This document shows, piece after piece, positions 10,400 through 18,837 of a stretch of DNA of 31,628 bases (position 1 is the first letter of the stretch; every line of letters starts with the position of its first letter). Source of the DNA: Dictyocoela muelleri (Eukaryota; Microsporidia); contig SDVU01000012.1 in NCBI GenBank assembly GCA_016256075.1, positions 1 through 31,628 of the forward strand, given 5' to 3'. Position numbers and translations under genes: made by a program. The notes beneath the pieces were generated by a model. The model did no database searches and had not been told where the DNA came from. It saw only the letters and a list, made by a program, of their open reading frames with translations.

Positions 10400-12610
10400 A
10401 ATAATTAAAATTTGAATTTCTCTTTAAGGGTATTTAATAATTTTTTTTTTCAAAAAATATGTTTTGACAATATGATTTTCACAACAATATGTTTTTTTTT
10501 AATTTTATAGTATGAATAAAACCTGAATATAAAAGTAATATCAAGGGTTTTAAAGAAAAATTCTATTTAGCTCTGCAATACAAAGAATAAAATGCATTCA
10601 ATTTCGATGAACACGCCTTGTATTATAAAAACTTACATATAAAAAGTTTTGTTGCAAAAGGTGAGGGTGCAGGGGCGTAAGGAAATAAAATTTAAATTAA
10701 AATATTCTTTTTGTATAATATGACCAATTAAAAAGCTTAATCATTTAACAATAGTCATTTTAAATCTCATAGATCACTGAAATGATTTACAATGCGAAAA
10801 ATAGTGTACAATATTCACATTAATCTAAAACATGAATGAATAGTGACATCTTTAGAGATTATCTGATATGATAAATCGAAAGAGGTTGTTTCTAAATAGA
10901 CATATTTTTTATATTATTGGCCATACACAGTCGCATACTTGGATAATTAAGTAATATAGAGTATTTTTCTAACAACACAGCTTCTATTATTCAACCCGTA
11001 AAATGGGTTTATAGAAGTATTTAAAGATCATTATTTTAACGAGCTTTTTAATTCAATTAACTATGATATAGCAAGAAAAAAAATATAATAAAATTATTTA
11101 TACTGGACTTAAAAATGCGATTAATTGATTTATATAGCTCGGGCAAAATTTAACCCGGCGAAAATCATAAATTGCTTGAATAAAGAGTCAATATTTACCC
11201 CTAACTTCTCTTCTCAGACACAAGAAAGAAAGGATTCGAAATTATTTTATGAACTGTTATCGAAAAAAATGTTTTATGTAGCAGCAAAATATGAGGCTGT
11301 GGATATATCCGTCAAATAACTTGATCTAAATAAAGATCAATGATGTTTAACAAAATAAGCTATATCTCATTTCGATTTATTTTATTCTATCGCTTTAAAG
11401 TTATCATCTTCGAAACTTGAAGAGATTATTATTTCGAAAATGGACGGGCAAATATGTATTTGTTAAAAAAAATTACAGATTATTTTAAAAATTAAAAGAT
11501 TTTTCAATATTTTATTATCAGATAGTAAAATTGAACAGGATAATTAATTCAATTTACTTAATCAAGAATCGAACCACTTATTTTCGGTATAAAAATGGTT
11601 TTTAGACGTAAAATATATAAACCTCGTCCAATCATAAACCTTTATTTAGGTGTTTTTTATAAAAATGAGACCTAAATCGAGGTTGGTCCGTACTTTTTAT
11701 GCAGGTTTTATTATTAAATTTTTTGACGGGTTTTCAGGTTAAATATTTGTTGTGGCCATTTTTTAAATTTAAATTTTTTTTGGATTTACATTGTTAAATA
11801 ATTGTTTGAATGAGTGTTATTGTCAAATAATTGTTTGAGTGAGTTAACGACAAACGATTTATAAAGATAAACTTACATAATAAAAACAAATATTAGTGTA
11901 TATATAATATAAAAAATACATATATATATTTATATATGCATTGATACTAGTTTTTATTATACATTTTTATCTCTATAAACATATTTAAATTTGTTGTTCC
12001 CCTGAAAATTTTTAAGTCGAAGGAAGGTAATAATACCAAAGAGACACGCCTACATCGAAACATTTTATAAAATACCAAATCAAGCTACAATATTATGCGG
12101 TATTTGTTAAATAGAGGCTATATAATAATCTTAAAATATGCTACGAGATAGTGTGTCTCATAAGCCTTATTTTGAAGATACCGGACAATATCCATAATTG
12201 AAAACCCGTGGTTAAATAAGAAAAACCCATTAATATTATATATCGAACAAATATTGCCCCACTCATGGATCACTTAAACATATTTATGTTCTTTCGGAAA
12301 TATAAGGTTTATAATTCGCAGATTTATTAATTATATTGTCAAATTAATTCCATGTTAGAGAAAACATGTTTGTTTTTATAATGTTAGGATTAGGATAAAA
12401 TATTTTATTTTTGTTATAAAGTTTGTCTATGGTCTCATGTTGTTTCATTATTCATTTATTCGTTTTTTCCGTAATGAATTGAAAGTCTCCCGGGTTAGTC
12501 ACATCTCTTTTTTTTAGGAAATCGCCATTTCTAAGAGCAAATTACATGTTTTTTTTAAACAAGCGTTAAATCGTCGTGAATTATGAAAAGTTGTAGCATA
12601 ATAATGTAAT
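10400..12610. other. About 2.2 kb without a recognisable gene
   Basis: Composition is AT-rich with many stops on both strands. A 64-codon open stretch at 11125-11319 (+) starts only with TTG and resembles no family I know. At 11787-11845 a 28-bp unit containing ATTGTTTGA is duplicated. Around 12050-12330 short coding-like fragments occur in several frames but match nothing. This is most likely very old decayed mobile DNA. Confidence 0.5.
11850..12000. repeat. Short imperfect palindrome of about 150 bp
   Basis: AGATAAACTTACATAATAAA on the left is matched by the reverse complement of TTTATTATACATTTTTATCT on the right, and AATATTAGTGTATATATA by the reverse complement of TATATATGCATTGATACT. The centre is AT only. 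It is probably a small palindromic MITE. Confidence 0.5.
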
Positions 12611-12614
12611 TTTC

Positions 12615-12805
12615 TCTTAGGGAGACGATGCATTAAAAATAAGCGAGTAATACCCCGGGTGAGAACCAAATCATTATACAGTTGGCCCTCAGGAGCTTAA
12701 GGGTGACGTATAAACAGAACACCAATATCCGATGGTCTATAAGCTATGATAGGAGTTAACTCTTCGGGTTGGCAATTATGTATATTATCGGCATTTAATA
12801 TAATA
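12615..12805 (+). mobile_element. tRNA-derived SINE, copy 1 (3' part only)
   Basis: The last 190 bp or so align with the 3' half of the complete copy at 14056-14511. Shared blocks are GACG(A)TGCATt..AAAAATAAG, AACAGAACACC and AGGAGTTAACTCTTCGGGTT, followed by TTATCGGCATTTAATATA in place of TTGTCAGCATGTTATTAT. The tRNA-like head is missing or too diverged to see. Confidence 0.7.
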
Positions 12806-13021
12806 TATATACTATTTTTGCAAGCTAATACTAAAAAAAACTTCATTTCTAAAATTTACTTTTTGAAATTAATAATAATATTATGGTCATAAATAAATTA
12901 AATAAGCTTTATGTTGTTCAAAGAGCAATTTTTTAAATCATTAATGTATAGCAAATACATATATTTTGTGTGTTAAATTATCTTATAAAAGATTTAATGC
13001 ATCTCAAAAGTCATTAGTATG

Positions 13022-13475
13022 TGTTATATATATTACATGCTGGCAATATATATATAATATTCAAGCCAATGAGTTGTCTTCAACAATAATTTTTTGACCT
13101 TAGGATTTTTTATGTTTAAATTACACATCGCTATTAAGCTGTCCAGAGATTATTTATATAAATTTTCCGTTTTTTTTCAATGAATATACAAGATACATGT
13201 AATTATAGGCCTTTTCATATATTTTTGGAACATTACTATTTTTAGTAAGATTTTTTAGCAATATTCCGACACTTAGGAGAATAGCACTACTTTATTGACA
13301 TATTAGACTAAGTCTTAATCAGCTAAACCACACCGGAACAACTATATGTTAATACTATAGTTATTGATCATTTAATTTATCTTAGATATTATTTATAAAG
13401 TGACTTTGAATAATTCGAACTATGACTCGTCATTAAAGAGTGTTAATTATTGAACTTATCTTTCATCTTACAATT
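13022..13475 (-). mobile_element. tRNA-derived SINE, copy 2 (near full length)
   Basis: Read on the minus strand it begins with a tRNA-like head (TTAACACTCTTTAATGACG, then a B-box-like AGTTCGAATTATT). It continues with GTGTGGTTTAGCTGATTAAG and ACTTAGTCTAATATGTCA, and ends with AGACAACTCATTGGCTTG-like sequence and TGCCAGCATGTAATATAT. All of these blocks recur in order in the other copies. Its 5' end lies only about 65 bp before the SEC61 gamma start codon, pointing away from the gene. Confidence 0.8.
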
Positions 13476-13530
13476 AAATTATAATTAAATTGCAATTTAT
13501 ATGTTTTAAATTTTTTAAATTTTTTAAAAC

Positions 13531-13540
13531 TAACCCCTAA
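13531..13540 (+). promoter_or_regulatory. CCCC start-site signal of SEC61 gamma
   Basis: TAACCCCTAA directly precedes the ATG. A CCC or GGG run a few bases before the start codon is the known microsporidian transcription/translation start signal. The M16 gene (CCCCTAAAAA before ATG) and the piggyBac transposase (CCCCTA before ATG) have the same feature. Confidence 0.6.
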
Positions 13541-13753
13541 ATGTCAGACAAAAGAAAAAGCAAAGAAAGTGATATTTTCTATTTTTATCATTCGGGGAAA
13601 CAATTTTTAAAACGAACAACAAAACCTTCAAAAAAAGAATTCATGCAACTTTTGAAAGCAGAAGCAATCGGTGTTTTGTCTTTAGGTTTTTTAGGTTATT
13701 TTATTAAATTAATTCATATTTTGATTAATGATGTGTTAGTACCTGAAAAATAA
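13541..13753 (+). CDS. SSS1: SEC61 gamma / Sss1 / SecE translocon subunit
   Basis: This is a 70-residue tail-anchored membrane protein of the ER protein-conducting channel, where it clamps the two halves of SEC61 alpha during co- and post-translational translocation. Residues 13-35 (FYFYHSGKQFLKRTTKPSKK) match the amphipathic helix of the family (typically ...RQFVKDSxRLVKRCTKPDRK). Residues 36-46 (EFMQLLKAEAI) match EFQKIAMATAI. The single membrane segment spans about 43-64 and contains GFLGYFIKLIHILIN, close to the family's GFIGFFVKLIHIPIN. The length is normal and the start is supported by the CCCC signal just upstream. A SINE copy ends about 65 bp upstream. No intron is visible. The identification is strong even without a database search. 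Confidence 0.93.
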   Translation: MSDKRKSKESDIFYFYHSGKQFLKRTTKPSKKEFMQLLKAEAIGVLSLGFLGYFIKLIHILINDVLVPEK

Positions 13754-14055
13754 AATACATGAATTTTAGTTATTTTTATAAAAATTTTATTCTATAAAGC
13801 TTTCTAAAAATATATAGACCTTTATAAAGATATATTAAAAGGATTTATACTCTATAAAGATTTATAAATTTATGAAATCATCAATAAAATTTAAAACTTG
13901 AAATTGATAATAGTTTAGTTTCCGATTTATTTATGCCATGATTTAATAATTATTAAAAGTTTTTAGACAGCACAACAAATGAAAAAAACTATCAAAATTT
14001 AAATTATAATTATTAAAAAGGGAGTTATTTTATTGAATTATCATTAAAATTAAGT

Positions 14056-14511
14056 TTGCGTGTCTAGATAGCTCAGTGGTTAACACTCTTGAATGTAAAA
14101 TTTAAGTATCGAGGTTCGAATCCCGCAGAAGTCACTCTTTAATAAATAATGAGGGAATGACATTAAGCGGTCATAACTATAGAAATATAGTATAATATAC
14201 AGTTGTTCTAGTGTGGTATAGCTAATTAAGACTTGGTCTAATATTACAATGAAGCAGAAGGGGACTCTCCTAGGTGTGGGATGAGTGCGGTGACGCATCT
14301 CTGAAAAATAAGTAGTTAAAAATAAAAATTCATGAAAAGCCACTAATTACCAGTATCCTATTGAATCATTGATAAAACGGAAATCGCACGGCCGAGCTTC
14401 TGGTTAGCTTGGGAAATACGTATTAACAGAACACCGAGAAACAATATCTAAAGGCTATTATAGGAGATAACTCTTCGGATTAGCAGCTATGGATGTTGTC
14501 AGCATGTTATT
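14056..14511 (+). mobile_element. tRNA-derived SINE, copy 3 (complete, with target duplication)
   Basis: This is the best copy of the family. The head (about 14059-14135) looks like a tRNA gene: a perfect A box TAGCTCAGTGG at 14069-14079 and a perfect B box GGTTCGAATCC at 14113-14123. The stems do not fold into a working tRNA because the T stem pairs at only two positions. The body has no coding capacity and contains the blocks GTGGTATAGCTAATTAAGAC, GGTGACGCATCTCTG, AACAGAACACC, GGAGATAACTCTTCGGATTA and GTTGTCAGCATGT that recur in the other copies. The mobilising LINE is not in the window. Confidence 0.85.
14069..14123 (+). promoter_or_regulatory. RNA polymerase III type 2 internal promoter (A and B boxes)
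   Basis: TAGCTCAGTGG fits the A-box consensus TRGYNNANNGG and GGTTCGAATCC fits the B-box consensus GGTTCGANTCC. They are 33 bp apart, within the usual tRNA-gene range. This is what would drive SINE transcription. Confidence 0.75.
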
Positions 14512-14526
14512 ATTAAAATTAAGTCT

Positions 14527-15055
14527 GTGAATTAATTTTTTACAAATAATAAAAATTTCGTCCAAAAATTTAAAAATTAAACAAATTTGAATTTAAATTT
14601 ACTCTTAAGGTATAATTAAACATTTAAAAAAATGTAATTAAAAAGATAAAAAAATGTAATTATAAGATAAAAAAAATAAATAATTAAAGATATTTTGAAA
14701 AAAAAGGTCTGTAAAAAGATAAAAATGAATTATTAGAAAAATGAAAACAGAATAAATGTAAAGAATAGATTAAAAGATTCAATTTATAATTTCGAATATC
14801 AATACTGCTTTTATCTATATTTTTGAATGATTCATATTCTAAAGTAATCTCAACAATGTTTTTTAGGGTTCTGGGATACTTTAGATCTCCAACAAAAAAA
14901 ATTAAAACAAACCTTATGGTCATGACAAAAAAGTAAAAATGAATTTTAAAAATTTATTAATTTAAAATTGATTAATTTTTATTTTTATTTAAAAAAATAT
15001 TATCAATTTGATTTAAAATAAAAAATTCATAATAAATCGTGTAACCAGTAATCAT
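14527..15055. other. AT-rich intergenic sequence, nothing recognised
   Basis: This is about 530 bp, mostly A and T runs, with GATAAAAAAATGTAATTA-like short duplications near 14640-14670. The 79-codon minus-strand open stretch at 14684-14923 is low complexity and starts with no CCC signal. I see no gene. Confidence 0.5.
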
Positions 15056-15755
15056 AAACTACAGTCTGGAAACCGGTGTCGGTCTAGAAAAAAATTTTAC
15101 CGGTCCGTGGAGAAAATTCGCCGGTATATATATTACATCTTAACAAAATCCATATTTACCAACCCGGAGAGTTGTCTTCAACCATATTATTTTGACTTTT
15201 TCGCCCCTGTTCAAATAATACGTCACCCATAAGCTTCACAGAAGCCCGGGTTCATACAAGATTTTCGTTTTTCTATTACTCATAAGGAAACATGTAATTA
15301 TAAGCTCTTTCATGATTTTTTTATTTTCGCTACTTTTTGTCGAGATGATTCGTCGGAGAATTCGCAAACATACGAAAGTCAACCTGCATTTTGTCATATT
15401 AGGCCAAATCTTAATCAGCAATACCACACTGGAAGAACTGTATATTAATACTATAATTATATACTTATTGACAGCTTAATGTCAATTTTAATTATTTATT
15501 AAAATGGCTTCAGCGTGATTATAACCACGATACATAAATCTTACGTTCAAGGGTGTTAACGACTGGGTTATCGAGCAATTTTACGAGGCTAGGAAAGATG
15601 TTGGTTCAATTTTGAATTTAATCCATTTTATATATATTGCCGGACCACAATTCTTTTAATTTTGACGGACCGCGAATTTTTTATAGTTGGACGGACCGAG
15701 ATTTTTTTACTTTGACTGGTCCGTGTTAAAAAAGGTTGGTGAATACTATGTTAAG
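15056..15755. mobile_element. hAT-like non-autonomous element, carrying a SINE
   Basis: The right end, reverse complemented, reads AGTATTCACCAACCTTTTTT and then AACACGGACC, close to the hAT terminus CAGTGGTTCTCAACCTTTTT. Spaced GGTCCG / CGGACCG motifs follow (15650-15725), as in many hAT MITEs. The left end begins CAGTCTGGAAACCGGTGTCG with ACCGGTCCGTGG at about 15099. SINE copy 4 fills the middle. An 8-bp target duplication could not be confirmed, so the outer ends are approximate. Confidence 0.55.
15125..15570 (-). mobile_element. tRNA-derived SINE, copy 4 (inside the hAT-like element)
   Basis: On the minus strand the head reads TAACCCAGTCGTTAACACCC, then a B-box-like GTGGTTATAATCAC. The body has GTGTGGTATTGCTGATTAAG, ATTTGGCCTAATATGACA, GGGTGACGTATT and GACAACTCTCCGGGTTGG, and ends in GATGTAATATATATA. 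The run TATATATATT at 15125-15134 recurs at 15629-15638 beyond the head and could be a target duplication, but its low complexity makes this weak. Confidence 0.8.
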
Positions 15756-15759
15756 GCAT

Positions 15760-16960
15760 ATTTTAATAAATTATGGTTGCTTTTAATATGATTATTCAAT
15801 ATATCTTTGCACACAAATTGATTAAAATTATTATTATTTTAATAAGTTTGTATCCTCTCTTTTGAAGATTAAAAAATGATGGCTGACAGCCCTGAGCTAT
15901 TTTTTATGATATCATTTGTTGGATCTAATTGTATAATTGGGCAATAAATTTATGAGGATTAGGTTAAAACATAAATGTATGATTGTTATGTTACTTATTG
16001 GTGAAACATCGATACGGTGTATCACAATAAAATGTAAATAACAAAGTTTTTAAAAATATGAAAGTTTTCAATGATTTATCTTCTCGTAAGGCAACTAGTT
16101 CCAACCTCATTGAATTTTTTAATTTGTTTTTTATGGTACCATGGTCATTTTTAATTTTGTTTTTTATGGTATATTGGACCATTTTCATTTTGTTGTACCA
16201 TAGACCATTTTAGCTTTGTTATTAAAGTACCATGGTACTACTCTACCTTAATAATCTAAATTAAGGACAACATAAATATTACAGACTCATTTAAAAATTA
16301 TAATTTGAAGTTGACTCCACTATTGACAGGATTGGATTTGATGAAAATAGTATAAAGGAATATGGATCTTTGTCACATGGTGAAGAGTTGAGACGACATA
16401 TTCATAATCACTCGAAGATAAAAGATTAAATAAAGTAAATTCTCGTTTTAATAATTATTTAATTGTTATCCAACTGCGATCAGGTGATATATCAAACCAA
16501 TGCTGCACCATAATGCTTTAAGGGTTAATATTGATGTTTTTCGGATAGTGGGTATAGCTTTTTAAAAATTAAATATTGTAACCACAAAATGGCATTTTCG
16601 TTTAAATAATTAGAATTGATCAAAAAAATATTACTAAAAAATGTATTATAAAATAATTTATTCTGCTAATTATCTGACTTGGTAACACTCTTTAACAGGG
16701 GCGGGGAAAATTTTTTAGTGCAGGCTATATTAAAAGAATCAAAGAGAATAGTGGGTCGTACATATAAAATTCCCTTAATATGTTTTTTGGACATTAATTA
16801 GAAGTTTTTAGTTGAATATTAGTAAAGAACCACAATTAGTTTCAAAAAATAAACAATGGCGATGTTGAATTTAAAAAAATATGCATAAATATGATATATA
16901 GGTTATTAAAAAATTTTATCAATATATATTTTAATGACAAAATCTAAAAATATAACTTTA
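15760..16960. other. No gene; short repeats and possible transposon ends
   Basis: At 16127-16195 a unit of about 30 bp with TTTTTTATGGTA is duplicated, and a perfect 12-bp palindrome GTACCATGGTAC lies at 16227-16238. At 16516-16528, GCTTTAAGGG followed by TTAA looks like a lone piggyBac right end, but no matching left end was found. At 16695-16760, CAGGGGCGGGGAAAA and GTGGGTCG, with GGGCTGCAAAAA/GACCCACAG near 17505-17535, hint at another hAT-like element around SINE copy 5. A coding-like fragment near 16330-16420 (RIGFDENSIKEYGSLSHGEE) is unrecognised. Confidence 0.4.
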
Positions 16961-16967
16961 GTGAGAA

Positions 16968-17410
16968 GTGTGGGAAGGGATAGCTTTGGGATAAGCACTC
17001 TTGAATATAAATTTAATATCGATATTAGATTTACGCTTGAATCACTTGAATAAATAATTGAGAAAGATATAAAGATGCTAAAAACTTCAGAAATATAGTA
17101 TTAATATCCACTTTTACAGTGTGGTAGAGCTGATTAAAACTTCTTATAATATTAAAATGAAATATAAGAGACACTTTTATATGTGTATATGAGTGCCGCG
17201 ACGCATCTCGCAAAAATTTGGGAAAGGATCATGAAAAAAGCCTCTGATTGCCCTATCATGTTAGTCATTGATAAAAAAATTTGCGTAAATAGCTGAAACT
17301 TTGTGTATCTTAGAAGTTACATATTACAAAAGACCTAGAATCAAAGGTATAAATCCATATTAGAGACAACTCTCAAGATTTATTGATATTGTCAGTATGT
17401 AATATATAAA
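16968..17410 (+). mobile_element. tRNA-derived SINE, copy 5 (full length, diverged)
   Basis: The head is GGATAGCTTTGGGATAAGCA then CTCTTGAATATAAATTTAAT, so the A box is degraded and the B box is lost. The body keeps GTGTGGTAGAGCTGATTAAA, GCGACGCATCTCGC, GAGACAACTCTCAAGATT and TTGTCAGTATGTAATATATA in the family order. It appears older than copy 3. Confidence 0.75.
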
Positions 17411-18835
17411 TATATAGTTAATATATCTCAGATTATAGTTAAAAAAACAGCTGTTCTATAATTTAAAGTTGAATATTTCATCTAATATTTGATATTTTAT
17501 ATCACGGGCTGCAAAAAAAATCTAATGACCCACAGTTGTCCACTCGCTCTTAAATGAAAATTAATGTTTTATAAAAATCTTTCTCGTGTCATTTTTATAA
17601 AAATTTAGATTTTGATATTAAAAGATAAATATTATGACATTAAAATATTATGATATTAAAATATTATGACATTAAAATATTATGACATTTATTGTACAAT
17701 TTTTTCTTTTTGGTTAGCTTTTTTGACTTATTAAATCATTTATAGTGAAAAGAAGATATTTTTAAAAATACAATCTTAAAGATTTATACAATATTAAAGA
17801 TATGTATAATTATAAAGATATAATAAATTTTAAGGATATGTATAATTTTAAAGATATGTATAACAAACCTTTTTTTTAATTTTATATTAACCTTGAAATT
17901 TATAAACACGATTTTTACCAAACTAAAATTATATTTTTATATAGTTTGAAATAAGTACAATTTACTAATCAATTCTTTTCTTTATTTTAGCCAATCGAAT
18001 TTATTTATTAAAAAGTTTAATAAACAATACTAAGCATTTTGTCTATTTAAAAATAAAAAGGTAAAAATACACGTATTATAACAATTTATTGTAAGTTTAA
18101 TTTGTAAAACTCATTTTTTTGATTCTTCGCGTTAAGACTTCATCCCCCTTAATTTTTTTTTGAAATTCATGTAGTAGTCGATGCCTGTCCTATTAGGTCC
18201 TTTAGAACCTTCATCTTCAATTGTTATTAAATAATAACTTTATCTTTAAAACCTTCGCATTCAATTACAATTTATGAAAATTAAAATGGTAAAATAAATT
18301 ATCAGGTTCTATAAATAGAAATTAAAAAAATATTTTATAAGATATTAGAAAAAACGTAAAATTATTAAATTTTAATCAAAAATAGTTATTTTTTCGTCTT
18401 AAAAATACTAAATGAAAATTATCACGGTAAATTATTTTTAAATATACCTTTTAATAAATATTTCTATTATTTTTGATATTTTTTTAAAATCTAAACATAT
18501 AATTCTTTTAAAGCTAAAATTATACCTTATTCATAAATTTTATTTTTACCTGAAAATTTTTTCGTTCGTTTCGTTCTTTATTTAAGAAATAAAAATTTAT
18601 TAATTATTTTAAAATTGAAATTTCTCTTAAAAAATATAAATAAGAAATCTTTTAATAATGGAATTGTTATTATCAATATTGTTATTATCAATTTTTGATT
18701 ATCAATTTTTGATTATCAATTTTAAATTGTTTTTTATTGAAATTTTAAATTGTTTTTTATTGAAATTTTATAAATTAATTGCCTCTTATTATTAAATTTT
18801 TACAATTATTTCATGAGCTCATTAATCTTTTCATA
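17411..18835. other. AT-rich intergenic region with tandem repeats; possible gene relic
   Basis: An 18-bp unit (ACATTAAAATATTATGAT) is repeated about four times at 17625-17695, and an AAAGATATGTATAATTAT-type unit recurs at 17780-17870. ATCAATTTTTGATT and AAATTGTTTTTTATTGAAAT repeats lie at 18665-18770. At about 18130-18275 the minus strand gives a short, well-composed peptide (TIEDEGSKGPNRTGIDYYMN then FKKKLRGMKS and a stop), preceded in another frame by IECEGFKDKVII. It may be the relic of a host gene, but it is too short to identify. Confidence 0.4.
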
Positions 18836-18837
18836 CA

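Larger units (their letters stand above)
14043..14524 (+). repeat. Target-site duplication flanking SINE copy 3
   Basis: ATTAAAATTAAGT occurs at 14043-14055, directly before the SINE head, and at 14512-14524, directly after its tail. The match continues as TTG versus CTG, giving 16 bp with one difference. A duplication of this length is the mark of LINE-machinery (target-primed) retrotransposition. Confidence 0.8.

Noticed and set aside
11125-11319. 64-codon plus-strand gene
   Set aside because: It starts only at TTG, has no CCC signal and no recognisable motif; chance or a decayed relic cannot be told apart.
14059-14135. A functional tRNA gene
   Set aside because: The A and B boxes are perfect, but the T and acceptor stems do not pair and the sequence continues into a repeated 450-bp element with a target duplication. 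It is the head of a SINE.
14684-14923. 79-codon minus-strand gene near 14.8 kb
   Set aside because: Low-complexity AT-rich sequence with no start signal or motif.
16511-16528. A third piggyBac element
   Set aside because: GCTTTAAGGG plus TTAA resembles a right terminus, but no left terminus lies within several kb and the match is only about 10 bases.
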